From: Ktedonobacter sp. SOSP1-85
GTDB taxonomy: Bacteria; Chloroflexota; Ktedonobacteria; Ktedonobacterales; Ktedonobacteraceae
Direction of reading: 5' to 3'
DNA length: 64,000 bases
Assembly (NCBI RefSeq): GCF_016587415.1
Contig: NZ_BNJI01000001.1
Location: 1,155,501 to 1,219,500, forward strand
A model generated the notes under the pieces. That model saw only the letters and a list, made by a program, of their open reading frames with translations, had not been told where the DNA came from and made no database searches. Every line of letters begins with the position of its first letter. Positions within the stretch are counted from its first letter, which is position 1. Position numbers and translations under genes: made by a program. Below are positions 8,149 through 17,687 of this stretch, one piece after another.

Positions 8149-8868
8149 TTAGTTAGCAACGACCCAGATTTTAGCGGCAGAAGCCTTGCTAATCGCGACC
8201 TGGCGTCCATCCACTTGTAGCAAGAACTGCTCGCCACGAGCAGTGGGATCGACGTCAGGCTCCACATGCTCCTGCGAAAGCACGGTCACATGCATACGAG
8301 GGGTAATGCCTTTCTGATGCAGGTAGAGGATCAACGCCTCTTCATCCTCAACGACTTCAGAGATACAGAGCACAGTGACTTGCTGCCCCTCGGAAACACT
8401 GGAGAGGCGCAGGGCATGATTGTCCTTGAGATAGGTGCGAGCATTGGGAACGATGCCGGGGATAGGGTTGCCATGGGGGCAGGTCTGAGGCAGATCGAGG
8501 CTAGCAATCACACGCGACTCGACCGCGCCAGAGATAAAGTGCTCGAGGCGGCAGGCCTCTTCATGCACCTGGTGCCACTGCATTCCCAGCATATCCACCA
8601 GGAAACGTTCGGTCAGGCGGTGACGGCGTAGCACGGCCTCCGCCGCCTCATAACCAGCCTCAGTAAGGGTGATATGGCGTTTGCTGTCCATCTCAATGTA
8701 TCCAGATTTCACCAGGCGTTTTAGCATCTCCGTCACGGTAGGCGCGGAGACCCCAAATTTTTCGGCCAGACGCGCGCCAATCACGAGTTCGCCTTCAACG
8801 CTCATGTTATAGATACTTTCCAGATATTCTTCGACCGTCGCGCTCAGCGCTTCGCCTGCTTTCATCAT
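8149..8868 (-). CDS. DtxR/MntR-family metal-dependent repressor
   Basis: 239 residues. The N-terminal winged helix covers 10-72 (LAEKFGVSAPTVTEMLKRLVKSGYI). The metal-binding and dimerisation domain covers 75-145, with H83, E87, H102, C106, E109 and H110. A C-terminal FeoA-like SH3 domain covers about 160-235. The C-x-x-E-H set matches iron sensors of the DtxR/IdeR type, while E14 and E17 in the first helix resemble the manganese sensor MntR, so the metal is uncertain. It probably represses metal uptake genes elsewhere; no transporter is adjacent. Confidence 0.9.
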   Translation of the reverse strand: MMKAGEALSATVEEYLESIYNMSVEGELVIGARLAEKFGVSAPTVTEMLKRLVKSGYIEMDSKRHITLTEAGYEAAEAVLRRHRLTERFLVDMLGMQWHQVHEEACRLEHFISGAVESRVIASLDLPQTCPHGNPIPGIVPNARTYLKDNHALRLSSVSEGQQVTVLCISEVVEDEEALILYLHQKGITPRMHVTVLSQEHVEPDVDPTARGEQFLLQVDGRQVAISKASAAKIWVVAN

Positions 8869-8978
8869 TCTTGGCCCCGTTTCTCCAAACTTGCTAGCCA
8901 GTCATATGCGTAGACATTTTCCCTCACTGTAACATGCAGGAAAAAAGCCGTCAAGAGCGTTATTTCAGCACAGCAGAA

Positions 8979-9060
8979 GGGTAGGGAGTGTGACGCATGG
9001 TGGCAGCCGCAGGCTGCCACCATGCGTCACACTCCCTACCCAAGCCAGCGCCGCAGGCGC
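8979..9060. repeat. Family B long palindrome with adjacent GCGCCTGCGGCGC hairpin
   Basis: Perfect 30-bp arms (8979-9008 and 9012-9041) around the 3-nt loop GCA. The short hairpin GCGCCGCAGGCGC follows at 9048-9060. It lies between the divergent dtxR-like and LysM genes, and neither side has a T tract. Confidence 0.9.
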
Positions 9061-9157
9061 GAGAAGACATTAAGAATTGGTATGTGCTTATACAAGAGAT
9101 GTTTATATTAAAGATGTGTTGCAGGCAGAAAGTTGTAAGGGGAGGGGGTAGTGCAAG

Positions 9158-9901
9158 ATGAGAAAATACTTTTTGCAGAAGAGACGGGGCAGAGGGATGC
9201 TGCCATCGCCGTTGTTGGGTGTCTTGCTCCTCTTCCTGTTTACGATGAGTTTTCTCCACTTCCAGACCTTCGCAGCCGATCCAGGGGCGGGCAAGGAGTG
9301 CAAATGGTATACCGTCCAGGTGGGAGATAACCTCAATCATATCGCGCAACAATCTGGGGTCTCATTAGCGGATATCGCCCAGGCTAATTACCTGCTGAAT
9401 ATGAACCTGATTCTCTATGGCCAGCAGCTCTGTCTGCCCCAAACGATACAAGAAGCTGGAATATTAGAAGATGGAAGTGTACGCTGGTATGCCTACACGG
9501 CACTGGAAAGCTCCTCAAAGACACAGGTGGAAGATATGCTGCGCCAGTACGCGAACGACTATGGTCTTCCAGCGGACCTTGTTCTGGCAATTGCCTGGCA
9601 GGAAAGCGGCTGGAAGCAGCACGTCATCGCCAAGGATGGCGGCATTGGTGTCATGCAACTTATGCCCTATACGGCGAAGGCACTCAACAGTACCATTAGT
9701 ACGAGGCGCGACCCCTATAAGCTTGAGGACAACATCCGCCTGGGAACGTATTACCTCTACAAATTGTGGAAGCGCTATGATGGCGACCTGGACAAGGTGG
9801 TCAGCGCCTATAACGAAGGCTCCTGGAACCTGGATCACTACGGCATCTTCAATCATACATATGTCAAAAGTGTAAAGGCCCTGATGGCAAAATATGAATG
9901 A
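9158..9901 (+). CDS. Secreted LysM and lytic transglycosylase (SLT) protein
   Basis: 247 residues; GGGGAGGGGG lies before the ATG at 9158. A basic start and a hydrophobic stretch (residues 15-40) ending at TFAADP form a signal peptide. A LysM domain (about 51-95: YTVQVGDNLNHIAQQSG) binds peptidoglycan. The SLT domain (about 120-245) has the catalytic glutamate in AIAWQESGW, then GVMQLMP and a late AYNEG motif, typical of soluble lytic transglycosylases. It cleaves the glycan strands of the cell wall, perhaps in growth or spore germination. Single gene, upstream of the trp promoter. Confidence 0.9.
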   Translation: MRKYFLQKRRGRGMLPSPLLGVLLLFLFTMSFLHFQTFAADPGAGKECKWYTVQVGDNLNHIAQQSGVSLADIAQANYLLNMNLILYGQQLCLPQTIQEAGILEDGSVRWYAYTALESSSKTQVEDMLRQYANDYGLPADLVLAIAWQESGWKQHVIAKDGGIGVMQLMPYTAKALNSTISTRRDPYKLEDNIRLGTYYLYKLWKRYDGDLDKVVSAYNEGSWNLDHYGIFNHTYVKSVKALMAKYE

Positions 9902-9929
9902 AGAAAGCGAAAATGCGCGCATATAGCAC

Positions 9930-9958
9930 TTGACAGAACACAAATTTGTTACTATACT
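9930..9958 (+). promoter_or_regulatory. Promoter of the T-box/trp transcription unit
   Basis: TTGACA (9930-9935) and TATACT (9953-9958) are exactly 17 bp apart, a near-consensus housekeeping promoter. The T-box leader starts a few bases downstream. Confidence 0.85.
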
Positions 9959-9964
9959 TTTTTC

Positions 9965-10358
9965 ATACGCACAAAGAAATACCGAACGCGATGAACAGGA
10001 AAAGTACATAGCCTGTCGACGATGCCAGAGAGTCGGGGATGGTGGAAACCGATATCAGCACAGCTATGGAATGGGCCTGCAAGCTAAAGAGCGAACGTTC
10101 TACGCCGATAGAATTAGTAGTACTCTTTCGGAACGTCCCCCGTTATCGAGGACAGGATATGTCACCAGGGCAGAGCCAGAAGTAGAGAAAAAGATTGAGC
10201 GCTCTGACGAGGCCGTATCCGGCAAAGAGGGATTATTCGCAACCCAGAAAAGCAAGATAGGCAGCAAAACAACACGATACTGGCGGATAATCTGAACAAG
10301 GGTGGTACCACGAAAGCGACACGCTTCTCGTCCCTGTGGGGGATGAGAGGCGTTTTTT
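9965..10358 (+). ncRNA. T-box leader (tRNA-Trp sensing) before trpS
   Basis: The T-box sequence AACAAGGGTGGTACCACG is at 10295-10312. It is followed by the terminator CGCTTCTCGTCCC-TGTG-GGGGATGAGAGGCG with a T run (10322-10358). Upstream, AGAGAG and GGTGGAAACC (about 10027-10050) match Stem I features. Candidate Trp specifiers TGG lie at 10067-10069 and 10072-10074. Uncharged tRNA-Trp would stabilise the antiterminator and allow transcription into trpS and probably the trp genes. The variable base of the tRNA-pairing bulge is U. Confidence 0.92.
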
Positions 10359-10382
10359 GTTTTCTCTAAATAGGCAATTTTC

Positions 10383-10450
10383 TTCGTATACGAAAACCAA
10401 CGCCACTGCCGTGGCTAGCGCTTCGCGCTCAGGTTTTCGAGAGGAAGTTT
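10383..10450. repeat. Family A palindromic element, copy 2 (short form)
   Basis: CGAAAACCAACGCC...AGCGCTTCGCGCTCAGGTTTTCG; outer arms CGAAAACC and GGTTTTCG pair, with inner AGCGC-TTC-GCGCT. It is wedged between the T-box terminator and the trpS start, so it is part of the read-through mRNA leader. Confidence 0.85.
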
Positions 10451-10464
10451 ATGGAGATGGAGCA

Positions 10465-11514
10465 ATGACGATTGAGATGAATGTGAAAGCCACTGAGCAG
10501 CTAGCGGCGGGAACTGGCAAGCCTCCCGTGAAGAAACGCACCTTTTCGGGTGTGCAACCGACCGGAAATATTCACCTGGGCAACTACCTGGGAGCCATCC
10601 GCAACTGGGTCGAGGGACAGGCACAGTACGAAAACATCTTTTGTATCGTTGACCTGCACGCGATTACCCTGCCCATCGACGCCAGAGAGCTGCACGAGAA
10701 TACACGCAAGCTGGCCGCGCTCTACCTGGCAGTGGGACTGGACCTGGAACACTGCAAACTGTTTGTCCAGTCGCACGTCCAGGAACACGCCGAGCTGAGC
10801 TGGATTCTCAATTGCTTCACTCCTATGGGCTGGTTGAATCGCATGACGCAGTTCAAAACCAAGGCGGCGGATGATCCGGATAGCGTGAGCAACGGCCTGT
10901 ATAGCTACCCGGTCCTGATGGCCAGCGATATCCTGCTCTACCACGCGCACTATGTCCCCGTTGGTGATGACCAGCGTCAGCACGTCGAGCTGACACGTGA
11001 TATCGCCCAGCGCTTCAATAGCCTTTACAAGCAGCCGGTCTTTACGCTGCCACAGGCACAGATCCGCGACGTCGCGGCGCGCATTATGTCGCTGAGCGAG
11101 CCAACCAAGAAGATGAGCAAGAGCGATCCCGATCCGCAGTCGCGCATCAACCTGCTGGATGATCCCAAGGTCATTAAGAAGAAGATCGGGCGCGCGCAGA
11201 CAGATTCTGAGCGCCTGGTGAAGTTTGATCCCCAGCGCCCCGGCATCACCAGTCTGCTAGGCATCTACCAGGCGATCACGGGCAAAGAGCAGGCGGTGAT
11301 CGAGGCCGAATTCGAGGGCAAGGGCTATGGAGACTTCAAGGCCACGCTCATCGAACAGCTCGTCGCCACGCTGGAACCCATTCAGAAGCGCTACTACGAA
11401 TATATCAATGATATGGGTGAACTGGAGAACATCCTTAAGCAAGGAGCGGACGCGGTTCGCCCCATCGCGCAGGAGACAGTTCGCAACGTCAAAACAGTTG
11501 TAGGTCTGGGTTAA
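10465..11514 (+). CDS. trpS: Tryptophanyl-tRNA synthetase
   Basis: 349 residues from the ATG at 10465, which has GGAGATGGAG upstream; the longer frame translates the repeat element and is rejected. The class I synthetase signatures are PTGNIHLGN (HIGH-like, about residues 29-37) and KKMSKSDP (KMSKS, about 214-221). The enzyme charges tRNA-Trp in the cytoplasm. It is the first gene after the T-box, so low charging of tRNA-Trp should raise its expression. The trp biosynthesis genes follow in the same direction 71 bp later. Length and motifs are normal. Confidence 0.95.
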   Translation: MTIEMNVKATEQLAAGTGKPPVKKRTFSGVQPTGNIHLGNYLGAIRNWVEGQAQYENIFCIVDLHAITLPIDARELHENTRKLAALYLAVGLDLEHCKLFVQSHVQEHAELSWILNCFTPMGWLNRMTQFKTKAADDPDSVSNGLYSYPVLMASDILLYHAHYVPVGDDQRQHVELTRDIAQRFNSLYKQPVFTLPQAQIRDVAARIMSLSEPTKKMSKSDPDPQSRINLLDDPKVIKKKIGRAQTDSERLVKFDPQRPGITSLLGIYQAITGKEQAVIEAEFEGKGYGDFKATLIEQLVATLEPIQKRYYEYINDMGELENILKQGADAVRPIAQETVRNVKTVVGLG

Positions 11515-11528
11515 CACAAAGTGAAAGG

Positions 11529-11555
11529 GCTTCTGAAGTGAATCACTTCAGAAGC
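11529..11555 (+). promoter_or_regulatory. Hairpin between trpS and trpE
   Basis: Perfect 12-bp stem GCTTCTGAAGTG-AAT-CACTTCAGAAGC without a T tract. It may set mRNA ends or partial termination between trpS and the biosynthetic genes. Confidence 0.6.
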
Positions 11556-11585
11556 TCCGCCAGAACAGAGAGAAGGATTTTGAGC

Positions 11586-13196
11586 ATGCTATACTCGCCA
11601 TCGCTCGCCGAAATTCAAAGGCTGCACGACATAGAGACGGGTAGTCAGGATGTCAGCAAGAGCAGACCCATACTGCCCCTCTATTGTGATATCCTGGCCG
11701 ACATGGAGACCCCTGTTTCCGCGTATTGCAAAACGGCCCAGAATCCCTATAGCTTTCTACTCGAAAGCGTCACCGGGGGAGAGCAAGTCGCACGCTATTC
11801 ATTCATCGGCATTGACCCCTACATGGTCATGGTGCACCGCGAAGAGACCGCGACCCTGCTCAAGATGAGCAAGAATGAGCGGGGTGAGATCAACACACGC
11901 CGAGAAGAGGTTCCCTGCCACGATCCCCTGACCCTGATTGAGCAGGAGTTAGGCCAGTACCGACTGGTCTTGCCACCCGATATGGCGCCCAACGAACTGC
12001 CCAAGTTCTTCGGTGGCAGCGTCGGCTACCTCTCCTATGAGGCGGTCTCGCGCTTTGAGCGCGTGCCCGTACCCGCCAAAAACACACTTGATCTGCCCCT
12101 ATCGGTGATTATTTTTACTGAGACAGTGCTGGTCTTTGACCATGTCAAGCAGCGCGTGCGCGTGATCACGCACCTGCACCTGGGCGCGCCAGACCTGCAA
12201 GCCGAATACCAGCGGGCCAGTGCCATCCTTGAGGATGTGCAGCAGCGCCTGCGCCAGCCGGTACGCGTTCCCCTGCCAGAGCCGGAGCAGTTGGAGCAGA
12301 AATCCGAGCCCTGGGCCTCCAATCGCACACAGGAAGAGTACGAGGAGATGGTACGCCGCTCGATTGAATATATCAAAGCGGGCGACGCCTTCCAGATTGT
12401 ACCCTCGCAACGCTTCAGCCGCCGCATCACGGCTGACCCCTTTACGGTCTACCGGGCGCTGCGAGCCATCAATCCCTCACCCTATATGTTCTACCTCGAC
12501 CTGCAAGACTTCTATGTGGTGGGGGCATCGCCAGAGCTACTGGTGCGCTATGAAGACGAGGAGGTCACGATTCGACCTATCGCGGGCACACGGCCGCGAG
12601 GCGGAGACTACCTCAGTGATCAGCAACTGGCCGACGAGTTGCGCCAGGATCCCAAGGAGCAGGCGGAGCACGTCATGCTGGTAGATCTGGGGCGCAACGA
12701 TGTAGGACGCGTGAGCGAGCCTGGCAGCGTCAAGGTCGATGAATTCCTGACCATTGAGCGCTACTCACATGTCATGCACCTGGTCTCGAACGTCACAGGC
12801 AAGCTGAGAGAGAATGTCTCGCCATTTGAGGCCTTGCGCGCGGGCTTCCCGGCGGGAACGGTGTCGGGCGCGCCCAAGATTCGCGCCATGGAGATCATCA
12901 GCGAGCTGGAGGGCGACCAGCGCGGACTCTATGCGGGCGCGGTTGGCTACTTTAGCCATAACGGGAACCAGGAGACGGCCATTGCCCTGCGCACCATGGT
13001 AATCAAAGATAGTGTGGCCTATGTGCAGGCTGGTGGTGGTGTCGTCGCCGACTCGGACCCAACCAAGGAATACCAGGAGAGTGTCAACAAGGCCCGCGCC
13101 CAGATGCGCGCCGTAGACGAGGCCGAGAACATTACGCGCGAATATCTCCAGGCGCATGCCGCCACGGTCGCGCTACCCAGCGGGAAGGACCAATAA
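11586..13196 (+). CDS. trpE: Anthranilate synthase component I
   Basis: 536 residues from the ATG at 11586 with AGAAGGA upstream. The N-terminal regulatory part includes [11 protein letters not shown], close to the tryptophan-binding LLES motif, so feedback inhibition by Trp is likely. The C-terminal chorismate-binding domain contains [36 protein letters not shown] and [11 protein letters not shown], the catalytic signatures. With TrpG it converts chorismate and glutamine to anthranilate, the first step of Trp synthesis. It ends one base before the trpG start, suggesting coupled translation. Confidence 0.96.
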   Translation: MLYSPSLAEIQRLHDIETGSQDVSKSRPILPLYCDILADMETPVSAYCKTAQNPYSFLLESVTGGEQVARYSFIGIDPYMVMVHREETATLLKMSKNERGEINTRREEVPCHDPLTLIEQELGQYRLVLPPDMAPNELPKFFGGSVGYLSYEAVSRFERVPVPAKNTLDLPLSVIIFTETVLVFDHVKQRVRVITHLHLGAPDLQAEYQRASAILEDVQQRLRQPVRVPLPEPEQLEQKSEPWASNRTQEEYEEMVRRSIEYIKAGDAFQIVPSQRFSRRITADPFTVYRALRAINPSPYMFYLDLQDFYVVGASPELLVRYEDEEVTIRPIAGTRPRGGDYLSDQQLADELRQDPKEQAEHVMLVDLGRNDVGRVSEPGSVKVDEFLTIERYSHVMHLVSNVTGKLRENVSPFEALRAGFPAGTVSGAPKIRAMEIISELEGDQRGLYAGAVGYFSHNGNQETAIALRTMVIKDSVAYVQAGGGVVADSDPTKEYQESVNKARAQMRAVDEAENITREYLQAHAATVALPSGKDQ

Positions 13197-13197
13197 G

Positions 13198-13761
13198 ATG
13201 TTGCTGCTCATCGATAACTACGACAGCTTTACCTACAACCTCTACCAGTACCTGGCAGAGCTAGGCGCGGAGGTCCTCGTCAAGCGCAATGACCAGATCA
13301 CGCTTGACGAGATTGAGGAGCTCCATCCCGAGCGCATCGTCATCTCGCCGGGGCCCTGCACGCCAAATGAAGCGGGCATCTCGTGCCAGGTGATTGAACG
13401 CTTTGGCGCGCGCACGCCGCTGCTGGGCGTCTGCCTGGGACACCAGGCCATTGGACAGGTGTATGGCGGACGCGTTATTCGCGCGCCAGAGCCGGTGCAT
13501 GGGAAGACGGCCCTCATCTATCATGATAACCAGGGCGTCTTTCAAGAACTGCCAAAACCCTTTGAGGCCACGCGCTACCATAGCCTCATCGTCGAGCGTG
13601 AAACCCTGCCAGAGGCACTGGAGATCACGGCCCAGACGGAGGACGGCCTGATTATGGGATTGCGCCATCGCGAGTATCCCGTGGAGGGCGTCCAGTTTCA
13701 CCCCGAATCTATCATCACAACAGCAGGCAAAGAGTTGTTACGCAATTTTTTAACCCGGTAA
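13198..13761 (+). CDS. trpG: Anthranilate synthase glutamine amidotransferase
   Basis: 187 residues from the ATG at 13198, immediately after the trpE stop. Class I glutamine amidotransferase with [13 protein letters not shown] at the start, the nucleophile Cys in LLGVCLGHQ (about residue 79) and the His-Glu pair in VQFHPESI (about 170). It supplies ammonia to TrpE. In many bacteria this subunit also serves PabB (folate synthesis); no pab gene is in this window. Confidence 0.96.
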   Translation: MLLLIDNYDSFTYNLYQYLAELGAEVLVKRNDQITLDEIEELHPERIVISPGPCTPNEAGISCQVIERFGARTPLLGVCLGHQAIGQVYGGRVIRAPEPVHGKTALIYHDNQGVFQELPKPFEATRYHSLIVERETLPEALEITAQTEDGLIMGLRHREYPVEGVQFHPESIITTAGKELLRNFLTR

Positions 13762-13812
13762 GGACGCCTGGGGCACGAGGCCGACAGGCAGAAAACGAGG
13801 AGAGAGCGAGCA

Positions 13813-14856
13813 ATGATACGAGAGGCAATCGGGCATATCGCCAGCGGCGGTACCCTGAACGAGGATGAAGCCGCCGAAGTCATGGAAGAACTGATGACGG
13901 GAGTCGCCACGCCCTCCCAGATGGGCGCGTTCCTGGCAGTATTGCGTATACGCCCCGGTGGCGAGACCATTGAAGAGATCGCGGGCATGGCGCGCGTCAT
14001 GCGCGATAAGGCCGTCCAGGTCCATCTCGATGAGCAGAGCCAGGCCCGAGCACTCGACACCTGTGGCACGGGTGGCGACCTGGCAGGAACCTTTAATGTC
14101 TCCACGGGCACGGGTCTTATCGCCGCCGCGGCGGGAGCAAAGGTCGCCAAGCACGGTAACCGTTCGGCCACCAGCCATTGTGGGAGCGCGGACGTGCTGG
14201 AGGCCATGGGCATGAAGATTGATCTGGGGCCGCGGGAGATCGCGCGCTGCGTCGACGAGGTCGGATTCGGCTTTATGTTCTCACCAGCCTATCACCCGGC
14301 CATGAAATATATTGGTCCCACCCGGCGCGAGGTCGGCATTCGCACCATCTTCAACATCCTTGGCCCGCTCACCAACCCGGCGCACACCAGCTACCAGGTT
14401 CTGGGCGTTCCCGACCGTAGCGTGATGCGCAAGATGGGCGAGGTTCTGTTGCGCCTGGGCTGCCAGCATGCTCTCATTGTGCATGGAGCCGATGGCCTGG
14501 ACGAATGCTCGCTGAGCGCGCCAACCTATGTCTGCGAGGTGCGCCAGGGCGCGGAAACGCGCGAATACAGCATCACGCCGGAGGACTTTGGCCTACCCCT
14601 GATCAGCGACCGCGCCGCCTTTAAGGGAGCAAACGCGCCCGAGAGCGCCGAGATGCTACGTACGCTCCTCAGCGACTATAGCGACAACCCGAAGACGCAT
14701 ATGCTCTGCCTGAACGCGGGGGCGGCGCTCTATGCCAATGACCTTGTGCCTTCGATCCATGAAGGCATCAAACTTGCCCAGTCCGCACTACGCGAAGGTA
14801 AAGCCAGGCGCACCCTCGCCGATGTTATAGAGTATACACAATCGATTGCCAGGTAA
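13813..14856 (+). CDS. trpD: Anthranilate phosphoribosyltransferase
   Basis: 347 residues, ATG at 13813 after GAGGAGAGAG. Family signatures DTCGTGGD, NVSTG, KHGNRS (about 80-120) and GPLTNP (about 198) bind phosphoribosyl pyrophosphate and anthranilate. It makes phosphoribosyl-anthranilate, step two of the pathway. It lies 51 bp after trpG and almost touches trpCF (4-bp gap), so it belongs to the same operon. Confidence 0.96.
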   Translation: MIREAIGHIASGGTLNEDEAAEVMEELMTGVATPSQMGAFLAVLRIRPGGETIEEIAGMARVMRDKAVQVHLDEQSQARALDTCGTGGDLAGTFNVSTGTGLIAAAAGAKVAKHGNRSATSHCGSADVLEAMGMKIDLGPREIARCVDEVGFGFMFSPAYHPAMKYIGPTRREVGIRTIFNILGPLTNPAHTSYQVLGVPDRSVMRKMGEVLLRLGCQHALIVHGADGLDECSLSAPTYVCEVRQGAETREYSITPEDFGLPLISDRAAFKGANAPESAEMLRTLLSDYSDNPKTHMLCLNAGAALYANDLVPSIHEGIKLAQSALREGKARRTLADVIEYTQSIAR

Positions 14857-14860
14857 AAAT

Positions 14861-16294
14861 ATGTTTCTTGATCGCATCGTCACACAAACGCGTCTCGACC
14901 TCGAAGCGCGTAAACAAGAGGTACCACTAGAGGAGCTACAACGGCAGGCCAGGGCACAGGAGCCGCCACGCGACTTCGCGAGGGCTTTCGAGCCACGCTC
15001 AGAGATGCACCTGATCGCGGAGGTGAAACGCGCCTCGCCCTCGAAGGGCATGCTCATCCATGATTTTACGGATGCCACTCCCGTAGAGCTGGCTCGAACC
15101 TATGAAGCCAATGGGGCAGCAGTCATCTCAGTCCTTACCGAGCCGCATTTCTTCCTGGGTTCGCCCGCGTATTTGCAAGCCATCAAACAGGCCGTGAAGA
15201 TCCCGGTGTTGCGCAAAGATTTTATCGTCGATGACTACCAGGTGTACGAGGCACGCGCCTGGGGGGCGGACGCCATCCTGCTTATCTGCGCGCTGCTAAA
15301 TGATACTCAGCTACGCCACCTGCTAGGGCTGGCGCGCTCCCTGCACATGGAGTGCCTGGTCGAGGCGCACAGCGAGGAAGAGGTGCGGCGCGCCGTCGAG
15401 GCCGGGGCGCTGGTCATTGGCGTCAATAGCCGCGACCTGGTGACCTTTAAAATGCACCCGGATCTCATTCGCGATATGCGCCAGCAGATTCCGGCCGACC
15501 GCATTGTTATCGCCGAGAGCGGCATTCATAACGAGGGGGACGCCCGGCGCATGGCGCGCTACGATGTCCAGGGCATGCTCGTTGGCGAATCCCTGGTCGT
15601 CTCAAAAAATATATCAGGGCAAATCCAGAGTCTTCTGCGAGGGGCAAACGCGAGCACGCAAGTCAAGATCTGTGGCCTACGCCAGGCGGAGCATATTACC
15701 ACGGCCATTGAGGCAGACGCGGACCTGCTCGGCTTCATCTTTCATGAGCCAAGCCACCGCTATATTGAGCCTGCCCACGTCCGCGAGATCGTAGCGAGCA
15801 GCAGCTACGCTCAGCGCCTGGAGAAGGGGCAACGCGTGCCTGACCTCGTTGGGGTCTTCGTCAATAAGGAGGCCAGCTTTATCAACGACGTTGCGGAGGA
15901 GGCTGGCTTGCAATATGTACAGCTTCATGGGGATGAGAGACCCGAGTTCTGCCAGCGTATCAAGCGACCCGTCATCAAAGCCTTGAGCCTGCGTACGAAG
16001 GACGACCTGGCGAGGTTGCGGGATTATCGCGAGGTTGCGTGGCGGCTCCTGCTAGACACGCCAACACCACAGTGGGGCGGAACAGGCGAGGTCTCTGACT
16101 GGCAACTGGCACGCCAGGCAGCACAGGAGCAACGCATCTTCCTGGCGGGCGGTTTGACACCTGAGAACGTCAGCGAGGCCCTTAAACAGGTTCAGCCCTG
16201 GGGCGTCGATGTCAGCAGCGGTGTCGAAAGCGAGAAACAGAAAGATCCCGAGAAAATTCAGCGCTTCCTGAGCCAGGTACGCACCAGCCTGTAG
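14861..16294 (+). CDS. trpCF: Fused indole-3-glycerol-phosphate synthase and phosphoribosylanthranilate isomerase
   Basis: 477 residues from the ATG at 14861. Residues 1-260 are TrpC (IAEVKRASPSKG, VLRKDFIVDDYQ, IGVNSRDL, VIAESGI). Residues from about 267 are TrpF (VKICGLRQAEH, LLGFIFHEPSHRY, GVFVNK, LQLHGDE-like stretch, LAGGLTPENV, DVSSGVE). One chain catalyses two successive steps, isomerisation to CdRP and ring closure to indole-glycerol phosphate. The TrpC-TrpF order is as in Escherichia coli, though the fusion may have arisen separately. The stop codon lies inside a palindromic element. Confidence 0.95.
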   Translation: MFLDRIVTQTRLDLEARKQEVPLEELQRQARAQEPPRDFARAFEPRSEMHLIAEVKRASPSKGMLIHDFTDATPVELARTYEANGAAVISVLTEPHFFLGSPAYLQAIKQAVKIPVLRKDFIVDDYQVYEARAWGADAILLICALLNDTQLRHLLGLARSLHMECLVEAHSEEEVRRAVEAGALVIGVNSRDLVTFKMHPDLIRDMRQQIPADRIVIAESGIHNEGDARRMARYDVQGMLVGESLVVSKNISGQIQSLLRGANASTQVKICGLRQAEHITTAIEADADLLGFIFHEPSHRYIEPAHVREIVASSSYAQRLEKGQRVPDLVGVFVNKEASFINDVAEEAGLQYVQLHGDERPEFCQRIKRPVIKALSLRTKDDLARLRDYREVAWRLLLDTPTPQWGGTGEVSDWQLARQAAQEQRIFLAGGLTPENVSEALKQVQPWGVDVSSGVESEKQKDPEKIQRFLSQVRTSL

Positions 16295-16391
16295 GGGCAG
16301 AGCTTGCTCGGCCTCCGAGCGTAGCGACTGCCCCCAGCAACTGGATATCGGCCTGCGGGCCGGGCGAGTCCATGCCAGCATGGACCCTACA
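16290..16391. repeat. Palindromic element inside the trp operon
   Basis: Outer TGTAGGG (16290-16296) and CCCTACA (16385-16391) pair. Inside are the short hairpin CGGCCTGCGGGCCG (16349-16362) and TCCATG-CCAG-CATGGA. A related fragment with TGGACCCTACAA is at about 25920. It separates trpCF from trpB without an evident terminator. Confidence 0.65.
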
Positions 16392-16426
16392 AGCGCGTTG
16401 AGAACGACTAGAAAGAGATAATACGC

Positions 16427-17665
16427 ATGCAAGCACAAGAGGAAAAGACGCCACAGTATCAGCACCAGCGCTATCCCGATCAGCGGGGACGCTTTGGCGC
16501 ATATGGCGGCCAGTTTATCCCTGAGAGCCTCTCCACGGCCTTTGCCGAGCTGGAAGCAGCCTATGAGGAGGCACGCAAAGATCCAGCCTTCCAGGCCGAG
16601 CTAGAAGCGTACCTGCGGCACTATGTGGGTCGTCCCACACCACTCTACTACGTCCCTCGCTTCTCAAAGCTCGTCGCACCAGATGTCAAGGTCTATCTCA
16701 AGCGCGAGGACCTGGCGCATACGGGCGCACATAAGATCAACAACGCCCTGGGGCAGGCGCTCCTGGCGAAGCGCATGGGCAAGCAGCGTATTATCGCGGA
16801 GACGGGCGCGGGCCAGCATGGCGTCGCCACGGCCACGGTCTGCGCCATGCTGGGGCTAGAGTGCATCATCTACATGGGGTCCGTCGATATCGAGCGCCAA
16901 TCGCTCAATGTCTTTCGCATGAAGCTCCTGGGGGCCGAGGTACGCTCAGTCGATACTGGCTCGCGCACACTGAAAGATGCCATTAATGAAGCTTTCCGCG
17001 ATTGGGTCGCCAATGCCGAGAGCACCTTCTACCTCTTTGGGACCGCCGCAGGCCCCCATCCCTATCCTCTCATCGTGCGCGACTTCCAATCTGTCATCGG
17101 TACCGAGGCGCGCGAGCAGATTCAAGATTTTGAGGGACGGCTTCCCGACATGATCCTGGCCTGTGTGGGAGGCGGCAGCAACGCCATAGGCATCTTCTAC
17201 CCCTTCGCCGATGCCAGCGAGGTCAAGTTAATCGGCGTGGAGGCTGGGGGACGCAGCATGGAGCAGGGAGAACACGCGGCCACGCTCGTCGCGGGAACGC
17301 CGGGTGTGCTACATGGAGCCATGAGCTACCTACTCCAGAATGAGGATGGACAGGTCTTTGACACACACAGCATCTCGGCAGGCCTGGACTATCCCGGCGT
17401 CGGCCCAGAGCATAGCTATATGAAAGACAGCGGACGTGCCACTTATGGAGCCGCCAGCGACGCCACCGCCCTGCGCGGCCTGCAAGAACTGAGCCGAACC
17501 GAGGGTATCATCCCGGCACTGGAGTCATCGCACGCGCTTGGCTACTTGATAGAGATGGGAGAGCGCGGCGAGATCGCCCCAGGCTCACTGATCCTCGTCA
17601 ACCTCTCCGGGCGCGGCGATAAGGATATGATCACCGTCGCGAAGGCACTGAACGTAAGCCTGTAG
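16427..17665 (+). CDS. trpB: Tryptophan synthase beta chain
   Basis: 412 residues, of the standard TrpB1 length. The PLP lysine lies in [13 protein letters not shown] (about residue 103). [14 protein letters not shown] and the phosphate loop GGGSNAIG follow, with [13 protein letters not shown] near the C terminus. It condenses indole with serine to make tryptophan in a complex with TrpA. Unusually, another gene lies between trpB and trpA. Confidence 0.96.
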   Translation: MQAQEEKTPQYQHQRYPDQRGRFGAYGGQFIPESLSTAFAELEAAYEEARKDPAFQAELEAYLRHYVGRPTPLYYVPRFSKLVAPDVKVYLKREDLAHTGAHKINNALGQALLAKRMGKQRIIAETGAGQHGVATATVCAMLGLECIIYMGSVDIERQSLNVFRMKLLGAEVRSVDTGSRTLKDAINEAFRDWVANAESTFYLFGTAAGPHPYPLIVRDFQSVIGTEAREQIQDFEGRLPDMILACVGGGSNAIGIFYPFADASEVKLIGVEAGGRSMEQGEHAATLVAGTPGVLHGAMSYLLQNEDGQVFDTHSISAGLDYPGVGPEHSYMKDSGRATYGAASDATALRGLQELSRTEGIIPALESSHALGYLIEMGERGEIAPGSLILVNLSGRGDKDMITVAKALNVSL

Positions 17666-17687
17666 AAACAGAAGAGAAAAGGGAGAC

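Noticed and set aside
9930..10295. 121-residue frame over the T-box leader
   Set aside because: The sequence is explained by the promoter and T-box RNA; no ribosome site.
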